Below are positions 10,131 to 18,022 of a stretch of DNA of 64,000 nt, in pieces. Below the pieces are notes generated by a model. It ran no database searches. It saw only the letters and a list, made by a program, of their open reading frames with translations, and was not told the DNA's origin. Position 1 is the stretch's first letter, and each line of letters starts with the position of its first letter. The position numbers were made by a program, and so were the translations under genes. Source of the DNA: Vreelandella zhaodongensis (GTDB lineage: Bacteria; Pseudomonadota; Gammaproteobacteria; Pseudomonadales; Halomonadaceae); NCBI RefSeq assembly GCF_013415115.1, contig NZ_JACCDD010000006.1:1-64000 (forward strand), read 5' to 3'.

Positions 10131-13100
10131 GTGCCAAGTTTCTGTGATGCTGATCCAGTTGATAGCTCTAACAACCCAGGCACCGCGACCGACCGTGCCA
10201 GCGCGGTTAGTACGGGATCTCAAGGCGCCACCGAGGCCACGTTGAACACCCGTTCTTCAAGCGTTGCTCAAGAGACGGCTGCACTTCCCACCGGCAACGC
10301 CCCAGTCGATCACGCCAGCGCAAGCGAAGGGGCGCAGGCAACAGCAGGCTTGGGAACGCAATCCGCGCCTGCTGTCTTGCTGCCGACCAGTAGTCTTTAC
10401 ACCATTGATCCTGGTAGTAACGCGCGTTACCTAGTGGCGACAGACCCTGAGTTCACCAATCACGAACACTGGCTTTCCAGTGACTACTTGCTTAATGCAT
10501 TGGAAAAGGATCCTGCGCATGTCCAAAAACGCCTGGGTGACGGCTTTTACGAGCAAAAGCTCATTCGTGACCAAGTCGCTGCGCTCACCGGCTACCGCTT
10601 CCTGGGCGATTACCGCACGGATGATGCGCAATATGCCGACCTGATGAACGCCGGGGCAGCCTTTGCCCATGAACACAAGCTGCGCCCCGGCGTTGCATTG
10701 ACGTCGACCCAAATGGCCCAGCTCACCAACGACATCGTCTGGCTGGTGACGCAAAGGGTGCAGTTGCCCGACGGCAGCACTACCACCGCCCTGATGCCCA
10801 AGGTCTATCTAGCCCCACGCAAGGGCGACCTGGCCGCCAATGGCGAGCTGTTAGGCGGCCACAATGGCACCCTGATCAGCGCCCGTGATATCGACCTGGC
10901 CCTGAGTGGCGACCTTAACAACAGCGGCACTATTGCTGGGCGCAACATGGTGGATATCAGCGCCCAGAACCTTAACAACAGCGGCCGCATCCAGGGCGAT
11001 ATCGCGTTAATCGATGCCCGTCAGGACATCAGTATCGACGGTGGCAGCATTGCCGCCACAACCGGCATGGCGCTGCAGGCGGGCAGGGATATCAACATCG
11101 CCAGTACGCTCCACAGCGCCACCAATGAGGTCGATGGTAATACCTTCAGCCTGCAAGGCATTGACCGGATGGCCGGGCTTTATGTCAACGGCGAGGCGGG
11201 CAACCTGCTGGCCAGCGCGGGCGGTGCGATCAACCTCACCGCTGCCGAACTACACAACATTGGCAGTGGCGTGACTCAGCTCATTGCAGGTAGCGATATC
11301 AACCTGGACACATTGGAAGTGGGCCAACGTCGCGAACTCAACTGGGATGCCAACAACTACCATCACCAGAGCCACAGCGAAGAGATTGGCAGCGTGATCA
11401 CTGGAGGCGGGGCGGTGAGCCTCACCGCTGGGCAAGACATTAACCTGCGTGCCGCCACCGTAGACGCCCAGGGTGCCCTGGCCCTGAACGCCATTGGCGG
11501 TGATATCACCCTGCAAGCCGGGCAGCGTACTGACAGCCTGGCCGAAGGCCGCCAAACCCGCAGTAGCGGCCTGTTTTCCAGCCGCACCCGCACCACCCGC
11601 ACGAGCAGCATCAACACTCAGGCACTAGCCAGCGAGCTAGGCGGCCAGACGGTCACCATGACCAGCGGTCAAGATATCCACCTCAGCGGTGCCAACGTCC
11701 TGGCCGACCAGGATCTAGGGATTCATGCTGGGGGCAACCTCACTCTCGATGCCGAACAAACGACCCTCAGCGACAGCCACTTCAGTCACAGCAAGAGAAG
11801 TGGCCTGTTCAGCGGTGGTCTCGGCATTAACCTCGGCAGCCAACGCCAAGAGAGTGATGCCCAAAGTACCGCCACCTTCGTTGCCCCCACCACCGTGGGC
11901 AGCATTGGCGGCAACGTCATCTTGAGCGCCGGCGACACCTACACCCAGATCGGTTCTGACGTGCTGGCCCCCAGCGGCGATATCCTGATTGGTGCCAACA
12001 CGGTCAACATCCTCGAAGGCCGAGAGACCCGTAGCAGCCAGGCCGAACAGCGCTTCAAACAAAGCGGGCTAAGTCTCTCCCTCAGCAGCCCCGTGATAGA
12101 CAGTGGCCAACGCCTACAGGGCCAGGCCCAGGCTGCTGGCGACACCCAGAGCCCGCGGATGCAAGCCCTGGCGGCGGCCAACAGCGCCCTGGCGGTGAAG
12201 GATATTCAGCGGCAGATAACAAACGGCAACGCCACCGACCTCAGCCTCAACATCAGCCTGGGCTCCAGCCAAAGCCGCAGCGACAGCGAAGCGAGCAGCA
12301 ACACCGCCCGTGGCTCGACGATTACCGCCGGTGGTAATCTCGCCATTCATGCGCTCGGCCAGGGAGAGGGCGAAGGCAGCTTGACCGTACAAGGCAGCCA
12401 ACTAGAGGCCGGTGATCAGCTCCAGCTCAACGCCGCCGAAGATATCCACCTGCTGGCCAGTGCCGACGCCATCTCCCAACACGACCGCCACAACAGCAGC
12501 AGTGGCAGTATTGGGCTGGGCATCGGCACGAATGGCATTGCCCTTAACCTGGACGCCAGCCGCGCCAAGGGCCACGGCAACGGTGACAGCACCTTCTTCA
12601 ACAACACCCAGCTCAGCGCAGGCAATCAGGTCATCCTCACCAGCGGCGGCGACACCGCCCTCAAAGGGGCCGTGGTCAGCGCCCCGCAAATCGCCACCAA
12701 CATCGGCGGCGACCTGACCATTGAAAGCCTGCAAGACACCGCCACCCACAACGAACGCCACCAAAGCAGCGGCGGAAGTCTCAGCGTACCGCTGATCGGC
12801 GTAGGGCAGCCCACCGCCAGCCTCAACGCCAGCCGCACCAAGCTCAACAGCGATTTCCAAAGCGTCAATGAGCAAAGCGGCCTGCGCGCTGGCGACGGTG
12901 GCTTCCAGGTCAATGTCGGCGGTATCACCAAACTCACCGGCGGTGCCATCACCAGCACTCAAACCGCGATAGATGAAGACCTCAACACCTTCACCACCGC
13001 CGGACAAAGCGCCAGTGAGGCACTGGAAAGTGGCGCGCTCACGCTAAGCGACATTGGCAATAGCGCCAGTTATGACGCGGAAAGTATCAGTGTTGGCTTA

Positions 13101-14936
13101 AGCAGTGGTGGAAATGATAGCGGCGAAAGCAGCACCGGCCTTTCCGGCATTGGCACTGGCCGCGACGACGGTGACGCCAGCAGCACCACACAATCCGCCA
13201 TCAGCGGGTTGGCAGGTAATCAAGACGCCCGCACCGGCGACGCAGACACCGGCATTGCGCCGATCTTCGATGCAGAAAGCGTCAGAAAAGACGTTGAGGC
13301 TCAAACCACGATTACCCAAGAATTTGGGTCACGGGCGAGCAAGTTAGTCGGCGACACCGCCCAAGCCAAGCTCGAAGAAGCGCAGCTCAAACGCCTGCAA
13401 GCCCAACAGGCTCAGGCCGCGGATGACACAGAACGCGCCAACCAACTCAACGCCCAGGCCGATCAGCTACAAAGCGACTGGGGTGACAACGGCACCAAAC
13501 GCCTGGCCGCCCACACCGCCATCGGCGCACTGACCGGTGGTACGCAAGGTGCCACGGGGGCCGCCATGGGTACCCTCAGCGCCCCGGCCATCGCGAGTGC
13601 CCTGAAAAACGCTGGCCTCGACGACACCCTCACCGACGGCCTCACGGCACTGGCCAGCACCGCTGCGGGTGCAGCCACCGGTGGCACCGAAGGCGGCGCG
13701 GCGGCGTTTAATGAGGTGGTGAATAATTATCTGAGTCATCAGGAATCGCAGCGGTTGCAAGAGATTGATCAACTGCTCGAGGACGATGAGCAAGCGCTAT
13801 CAGAGACTCAGCGCCAAGCCCTGGAGGAAGAACGGTTAGCGATTCATCAGTTGGACCGTTCGCGAGATGACGCACTGGAAACCGCCTGTGGCCAAGGTGG
13901 TAGCGCGGCTGCGTGTAGCTACGAACGCTCATTGCTAGAGGCCGCCTTCAGTAGTTGGCAACCCGGTGATGTTGACCGAGAGACCTATTCTGACTACCAG
14001 CACACCGCCACCTTGTGGGGAGAACACCAGCAACAACGCATGGAGCATATTGGCGCTGAAGCGCTGACGGATATGGTGGTCGATTCAGCCACCGCCCCGT
14101 TGATCCTCGGCCAGTTAGCCGGTCAAGCCGCGCTGGGAGACGAAGAATCCCGAGCGATCCTGCGCGAGATGGGCAACGAGATCAAAGCGTTTGCGGCCAA
14201 CCCCGCAGAACACATCAGCGAGAACAACCGAGAGCAACTCGCCCACGCCGATGCCCTAGAGCAAGCCGGGCAACGAGACGAAGCCGACAGGCTGCGCATG
14301 CGTGTCGCACTGGAAAACCAGACGATGATCATAGGCGCAGGCGGCCTAGCGGCGAGTTTGCCGAAGGTGGCGAGTAGTATTGCGAGCAGGCCTGGGAGAG
14401 TGGGGCTGGATGGGGACGCTTCTAGTGATGCGATACAGAATAGCGGTGTTGTTGCAAATGACTTATCGGTTTCAACAGCGATTAATGACAGCGTCCGATT
14501 TTTAGACCAGGCTTCGTTACCGAGGGGGATTAGAAGTACTTTCCGCGATGGACAATATGCGACTGTAGAAACTACTTCTCCGGTAAGGCTATTCAGAAAG
14601 TTTGGTGGCACAGGTAGCCAAGCTAAAGCTAATGGTGGCTTTGCTACCACTGTGCAAAATGCCTCACGGTCTGAAACTGCAGTATTTCAGCAATGGAGTA
14701 ACCAGAGATTCGAAGCTCAATTAGATATTCCTGAAAATAGTGTTCTAAATATTGGCAAGGTTGCGCCACAAACTTCTAGGTCTGGAAATAGTGTTTATCA
14801 TCGAGGAGAAGCTGATCAGGTTCTGCTGCCGCAGGATTATCCGACAAGTTGGATAACATCAATTCGAGACGGGAAAACAGGTATTACTTATACCTTAGAT
14901 GAGTTTCAGGCACTGTTTCCAGATCAGTTTAAATAA
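10131..14936 (+). CDS. Orphan CdiA C-terminal module 1 (no credible start; FHA-2, pretoxin and a different toxin)
   Basis: The frame is open from inside the preceding immunity gene, but I see no start codon with a ribosome site. TTG 10080 lies within the immunity gene, and GTG 10131 is the first in-frame candidate after it; 10131 is therefore nominal. From about 10165 the protein resembles the last 27-residue repeat of cdiA, then copies its pre-FHA-2 block, FHA-2 and pretoxin (10292-13733) before diverging after NNYL. The new tail has a Glu/Arg-rich helical part (about 13740-14330) and a toxin domain (about 14480-14936). Landmarks there are LPRGIRSTFRDGQYATVE, VRLFRKFGG, W-S-N-Q-R-F-E and ADQVLLPQDYP. 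I recognise this pattern from other CdiA/Wap-type tails. The arginine followed by a late G-x-A-D-Q-V-L motif vaguely recalls NAD-using (TNT/ART-like) toxins, but this is not secure. Probably a silent cassette activated by recombination into cdiA. Confidence 0.8.
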   Translation: MPSFCDADPVDSSNNPGTATDRASAVSTGSQGATEATLNTRSSSVAQETAALPTGNAPVDHASASEGAQATAGLGTQSAPAVLLPTSSLYTIDPGSNARYLVATDPEFTNHEHWLSSDYLLNALEKDPAHVQKRLGDGFYEQKLIRDQVAALTGYRFLGDYRTDDAQYADLMNAGAAFAHEHKLRPGVALTSTQMAQLTNDIVWLVTQRVQLPDGSTTTALMPKVYLAPRKGDLAANGELLGGHNGTLISARDIDLALSGDLNNSGTIAGRNMVDISAQNLNNSGRIQGDIALIDARQDISIDGGSIAATTGMALQAGRDINIASTLHSATNEVDGNTFSLQGIDRMAGLYVNGEAGNLLASAGGAINLTAAELHNIGSGVTQLIAGSDINLDTLEVGQRRELNWDANNYHHQSHSEEIGSVITGGGAVSLTAGQDINLRAATVDAQGALALNAIGGDITLQAGQRTDSLAEGRQTRSSGLFSSRTRTTRTSSINTQALASELGGQTVTMTSGQDIHLSGANVLADQDLGIHAGGNLTLDAEQTTLSDSHFSHSKRSGLFSGGLGINLGSQRQESDAQSTATFVAPTTVGSIGGNVILSAGDTYTQIGSDVLAPSGDILIGANTVNILEGRETRSSQAEQRFKQSGLSLSLSSPVIDSGQRLQGQAQAAGDTQSPRMQALAAANSALAVKDIQRQITNGNATDLSLNISLGSSQSRSDSEASSNTARGSTITAGGNLAIHALGQGEGEGSLTVQGSQLEAGDQLQLNAAEDIHLLASADAISQHDRHNSSSGSIGLGIGTNGIALNLDASRAKGHGNGDSTFFNNTQLSAGNQVILTSGGDTALKGAVVSAPQIATNIGGDLTIESLQDTATHNERHQSSGGSLSVPLIGVGQPTASLNASRTKLNSDFQSVNEQSGLRAGDGGFQVNVGGITKLTGGAITSTQTAIDEDLNTFTTAGQSASEALESGALTLSDIGNSASYDAESISVGLSSGGNDSGESSTGLSGIGTGRDDGDASSTTQSAISGLAGNQDARTGDADTGIAPIFDAESVRKDVEAQTTITQEFGSRASKLVGDTAQAKLEEAQLKRLQAQQAQAADDTERANQLNAQADQLQSDWGDNGTKRLAAHTAIGALTGGTQGATGAAMGTLSAPAIASALKNAGLDDTLTDGLTALASTAAGAATGGTEGGAAAFNEVVNNYLSHQESQRLQEIDQLLEDDEQALSETQRQALEEERLAIHQLDRSRDDALETACGQGGSAAACSYERSLLEAAFSSWQPGDVDRETYSDYQHTATLWGEHQQQRMEHIGAEALTDMVVDSATAPLILGQLAGQAALGDEESRAILREMGNEIKAFAANPAEHISENNREQLAHADALEQAGQRDEADRLRMRVALENQTMIIGAGGLAASLPKVASSIASRPGRVGLDGDASSDAIQNSGVVANDLSVSTAINDSVRFLDQASLPRGIRSTFRDGQYATVETTSPVRLFRKFGGTGSQAKANGGFATTVQNASRSETAVFQQWSNQRFEAQLDIPENSVLNIGKVAPQTSRSGNSVYHRGEADQVLLPQDYPTSWITSIRDGKTGITYTLDEFQALFPDQFK
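10292..13733 (+). repeat. 3.44-kb long direct repeat, copy 2 (inside orphan module 1)
   Basis: Co-linear copy of 5431-8872 at a constant offset of 4861. Recombination between the copies would delete the nuclease tail and its immunity gene and fuse the orphan toxin to the expressed cdiA. Confidence 0.88.
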
Positions 14937-14949
14937 AAGGCGAATAGAT

Positions 14950-15225
14950 ATGACTCTAAGTCCAGAAAAAGAAAAGCTTTGTGATGATCTGGTTGTTGTA
15001 ATGGAAAAACTTAGCGACCTGCTCAAGGCTTCAGGGGAAGATCCTTTAGAATACAGAGGGATAGAAAAAGTAAAAAATATTGCGAATAGCTGTGACCCAA
15101 TAGGTGTGAAAAAAATCGCTCGTCATTTAGACGGCGATATTAGAGTCATCTATGACAATAGGGCCTCTTCCGATGAGATTGAAAAGCAATTCGAACAAGC
15201 TTATGCAATTGCGGATCAACTTTAA
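14950..15225 (+). CDS. Small probable immunity protein for orphan toxin module 1
   Basis: This 91-residue protein is rich in charged residues and shows neither a signal peptide nor a membrane segment. I chose ATG 14950 because an AAGGCG-type ribosome site lies just upstream, between the orphan toxin stop (14936) and this codon. An upstream in-frame start at 14899 would overlap the toxin gene. I do not recognise the family. The mixed helical composition and its place directly behind a CdiA toxin tail mark it as the cognate immunity protein, by inference. Confidence 0.65.
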   Translation: MTLSPEKEKLCDDLVVVMEKLSDLLKASGEDPLEYRGIEKVKNIANSCDPIGVKKIARHLDGDIRVIYDNRASSDEIEKQFEQAYAIADQL

Positions 15226-15323
15226 TTGCTAACGCGCTAGTGGGGTGCTTGGAAGAGAAGAGTCAATATTCGGTGTCAGACTAGTACAGCTATTTAACAT
15301 ATGGGTATAGGTGCCACCAATGA
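15226..15323. other. Short gap with scrambled cdiA remnants at its right end
   Basis: The first 75 bases show no coding or regulatory signal I can name. From about 15310, a piece reading EAAGTLIVQGR in another frame resembles the EGEGSLTVQGSQ part of cdiA FHA-2. After a few bases a second piece (IALNLDSS, 15360 onward) follows, joined to SSTTQSAISGLAG. In cdiA these three pieces are hundreds of bases apart, so the stretch is a patchwork of deletion junctions. Confidence 0.5.
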
Positions 15324-16754
15324 GGCCGCTGGCACCCTCATCGTACAAGGCCGCCCAGCATTGCCCTCAACCTGGACTCCAGTAGCACCACGCAATCCGC
15401 CATCAGCGGCCTAGCAGGCAATCAAGACGCCCGCACCGGCGATGCAGACACCGGCATTGCGCCGATCTTCGATGCAGAAAGCGTCAGAAAAGACGTTCAG
15501 GCTCAAGCCACGATTACCCAGGAGTTTGGGTCACAAGCCAGTCAAGCCTGGGGCGATTACGCCAGCCAACAGGAAGCCCAGTTATGGCGTGAGGCACAAA
15601 ACGCCACCGATCCTGAAACACGTGCGGCATTGCTGACGGAAGCAGCACGTTGGGCGGAAGGCGGCGCTTACCGCACCTCGGGCCATACGCTGCTCGGCCT
15701 GGCGGGTGGCGGTGTAGACGGTGCCAGTGGTGCACTCACCAGCGCCATGCTGATGCCGGAAGTGGAGCGTCTCACGAATGACATGGACCTACCGGATAGA
15801 GTACGCCAAGGGCTTGAATCGCTCACCGCCACCCTGGCCGGTGCGGCGACAGGCGGCACCCAGGGTGGTGCAATGGCGTTCAATCTCGATGCCAATAATC
15901 GCCAGCTGCATAGCTTCGAGCAATCCTTGGCGGAACAGCTGGCCGAAGGCAGCGAGTACACGCCAGAACAGATCGCCGATGCCCTCAGAGCCATGTACAA
16001 CGACGAGTTGGAGGAAAGCCCAGGTTCCAACATCATCGTCGACTTACAGGATGTGACCGCCGTTGATGACACCTATTTTGACTATGGCGGTGACTGGATG
16101 GCAACCCCCGGAGAGGACGGCACGACGCGCTATCTGATCCAGCAAATACCGGAGAACACGCCACCTGAGCTGATCAGCTACATCATCGAGCAGACGGGTG
16201 GGGAAGGCTCGCCCTATCGGGCGCCTGTCTATCAGCTACCACCAGAAGAGGCAGCCCCTGGTCAGCCGCGAGACCGTCTGACGGGTCGACCGCTGGATGA
16301 AGAAGGCCGTTACACGGTCAGTTATGTGGTGGATGGCAAAATTTATCACGTACCGCATTTTTCATGTGCTGATCGTGAGAATACGTGTTTGGGAGCCAAC
16401 GTAGACTATAGCGATCCTGCAGCGCAGGCATGGGAGAGGGCTGTAGATGCCAAGGCGTTGGGTGATTTAGGTACGGTGGCTACTGCCGGGGTGGTAATGA
16501 ACCCTGCCGGAGCTCTAGGTTTTGGTTTGGCGTCCACCGGAACGGGCGCAAGCCTCTTTTCAGGGTACTTAAAAGATGAAGCTGTCAGCGCTATATCAAA
16601 AGAAATGCTGATGGCTGGTTTTGAAGAATACGCGAAAGCAAGAGGGTACCCTGCAGCTGAAGCGAGAAGGCTCACACAGGCGCTTAACTTAAGTGGCACT
16701 TGGGATGAGGTGATCAAAAACGGCAAAAACATGCTGAGGCGGGATGATGAGTAA
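15324..16754 (+). CDS. Orphan CdiA C-terminal module 2 (5'-truncated, NNRQLH-type pretoxin, probable membrane-acting toxin)
   Basis: The frame opens after a stop at 15321. It has no ATG/GTG/TTG with a ribosome site; the first in-frame candidate is TTG 15630. Codons 15381-15530 match the cdiA segment SAISGLAGNQDARTGDADTG through ITQEFGS. The protein then departs into a different pretoxin (TSGHTLLGLAGGG, then GAATGGTQGG) ending in DANNRQLH near 15900. I know that motif as a VENN-like boundary in other CdiA lineages. The tail has a hydrophobic Gly/Ala-rich stretch (about 16470-16580) followed by an amphipathic helical end. With a polytopic membrane partner just downstream, an inner-membrane-targeting toxin is the best guess. 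It overlaps the next gene by 11 bp. Likely untranslated as it stands. Confidence 0.7.
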   Translation, partial: GRWHPHRTRPPSIALNLDSSSTTQSAISGLAGNQDARTGDADTGIAPIFDAESVRKDVQAQATITQEFGSQASQAWGDYASQQEAQLWREAQNATDPETRAALLTEAARWAEGGAYRTSGHTLLGLAGGGVDGASGALTSAMLMPEVERLTNDMDLPDRVRQGLESLTATLAGAATGGTQGGAMAFNLDANNRQLHSFEQSLAEQLAEGSEYTPEQIADALRAMYNDELEESPGSNIIVDLQDVTAVDDTYFDYGGDWMATPGEDGTTRYLIQQIPENTPPELISYIIEQTGGEGSPYRAPVYQLPPEEAAPGQPRDRLTGRPLDEEGRYTVSYVVDGKIYHVPHFSCADRENTCLGANVDYSDPAAQAWERAVDAKALGDLGTVATAGVVMNPAGALGFGLASTGTGASLFSGYLKDEAVSAISKEMLMAGFEEYAKARGYPAAEARRLTQALNLSGTWDEVIKNGKNMLRRDDE

Positions 16755-17067
16755 ACAAGAAGGTCACTCAGCGTGGATTCGGTGGCGAAATCGCTTTCGG
16801 CTGTATCTATCTATCTCATTGGCCATACTGGCGTTGATAAATGCAGCCATTAAGTTTTGGGGAGAGTGGGAACTTTTTTTAACAGCTATTTTGGGGCACA
16901 TTTTTTTTGGTCAATTAATCGTAGCATTCTTATACGATAAAAATATGAATGTTGGAGGAGGTGGCGCTGATTTATCGGATGGGTCTGTGGCAAGAGGAAT
17001 GGCAATCACCTTTGCTGTTATCGGTTATGGCGTTATGTTTCTGTTTAATGGATATCCATGGCAGTAG
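16744..17067 (+). CDS. Small polytopic membrane protein, probable immunity to orphan toxin module 2
   Basis: This 107-residue protein starts at ATG 16744 or 16747, inside the end of the preceding toxin frame. It has three hydrophobic segments, at about residues 19-38, 42-64 and 82-104, and a basic N-terminus. Known CDI immunity proteins against pore-forming or ionophoric CdiA tails are small inner-membrane proteins of this kind. I do not recognise a named family. The function rests on position and topology only. Confidence 0.6.
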   Translation: MMSKQEGHSAWIRWRNRFRLYLSISLAILALINAAIKFWGEWELFLTAILGHIFFGQLIVAFLYDKNMNVGGGGADLSDGSVARGMAITFAVIGYGVMFLFNGYPWQ

Positions 17068-17453
17068 ACTGTCAGTGGTACCGTATTGCGTTGTCAGCAT
17101 CGCAAACCGCCCAGCTCACCAACGATATCGTATGGCTAGTCACACAAACCGTACAGCTACCCAATGGCTCTACCACCACCGCGCTGATGCCCAAGGTCTA
17201 CCTAGCCCCCCGCGAGGGCGACCTGGCCACCAAAGGTGAGTTATTAGGTGGCCATGGCACGCTGATCAGCGCCCGTGATATCGACCTGGCCCTGAGTGGC
17301 GACCTCAACAACAGCGACACCATTGCCGGGCGCAACATGGTGGATATCAGCGCCCAGAGCCTCAGCAACAGTGGCGGCATGGCTGAAGCCGTTGAGTATA
17401 TTCGCCATGTCTATGGCCTAGGGAGCAGCTCTGCTCCTCGCTATTGCCGATAA
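17058..17453 (+). pseudogene. Broken cdiA fragment (pre-FHA-2 to first FHA-2 repeats)
   Basis: From 17085 to about 17377 the DNA matches cdiA 5831 to about 6125, with a 3-bp deletion (GGHGTL instead of GGHNGTL). The match starts mid-domain at IALSASQTAQLTND and stops at SNSGG, after which the frame runs 20 or so unrelated codons to a stop. No toxin or immunity part follows. This is the eroded right border of the CDI array. Confidence 0.75.
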
Positions 17454-17503
17454 TGGTTGAGTGTGCTAATTGTTATTGGTATCCGCTGTTAAAGGAGTTT
17501 GCG

Positions 17504-17899
17504 ATGAAAGGCACATGTCTTTGCGGTTCCATCGAAGTGACTGCGCCTAACCACGATCAGGTCAGTGTTTGTCATTGCTCACTATGTCGGCGTTGGTCGG
17601 GTGGGCCTATGTTCGCTGTGCATTGCGGTGGTCCGGTAGAATTCTCTGGTGCTGAGCCTACCGCTTACCGCTCGTCTGAGTGGGCGGAGCGAGGCTTCTG
17701 TGCAACCTGCGGGACGCATCTGTTCTATCACCTGCTACCCAGCAATGAGTATATTCTCCCAGCAGGCCTGTTCCAGGATCAGTCACTCCAACTCACTAGC
17801 GAAATATTTATTGATGAGAAGCCCAGTTATTACGCGTTTAACAACCAAACAGAGAAAATGACCGGACAGCAGGTCTTCGAGCAATTTGCGCCGGATTAA
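17504..17899 (+). CDS. GFA / CENP-V family zinc-binding protein
   Basis: This 131-residue protein starts at ATG 17504, six bases after an AAAGGAG ribosome site; an earlier in-frame start at 17444 lacks one. The zinc ligands of the glutathione-dependent formaldehyde-activating (GFA) fold are visible: CLCGS near the N-terminus, CHCSLCRRW near residue 25 and CATCGTHLFYH near residue 66. Family members bind zinc, and most have no proven reaction despite the name. It stands alone between the CDI remnants and pgi and is convergent with pgi. Confidence 0.85.
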   Translation: MKGTCLCGSIEVTAPNHDQVSVCHCSLCRRWSGGPMFAVHCGGPVEFSGAEPTAYRSSEWAERGFCATCGTHLFYHLLPSNEYILPAGLFQDQSLQLTSEIFIDEKPSYYAFNNQTEKMTGQQVFEQFAPD

Positions 17900-17964
17900 T
17901 TTAAGCGGCTTGGGATTTCTGATTGCCTTCAACCAGTGTCGATACTGGCATCAAAGATCAAACC

Positions 17965-17996
17965 AAAACGCCTTGGCTTTTCAACCAAGGCGTTTT
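17965..17996. terminator. Bidirectional rho-independent terminator between the GFA gene and pgi
   Basis: The 12-bp stem AAAACGCCTTGG / CCAAGGCGTTTT has an 8-base loop. It is A-rich on the left and T-rich on the right, so it can serve both convergent genes. Confidence 0.85.
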
Positions 17997-18022
17997 TATC
18001 TAACGTTTACTCAACCTTCCGT

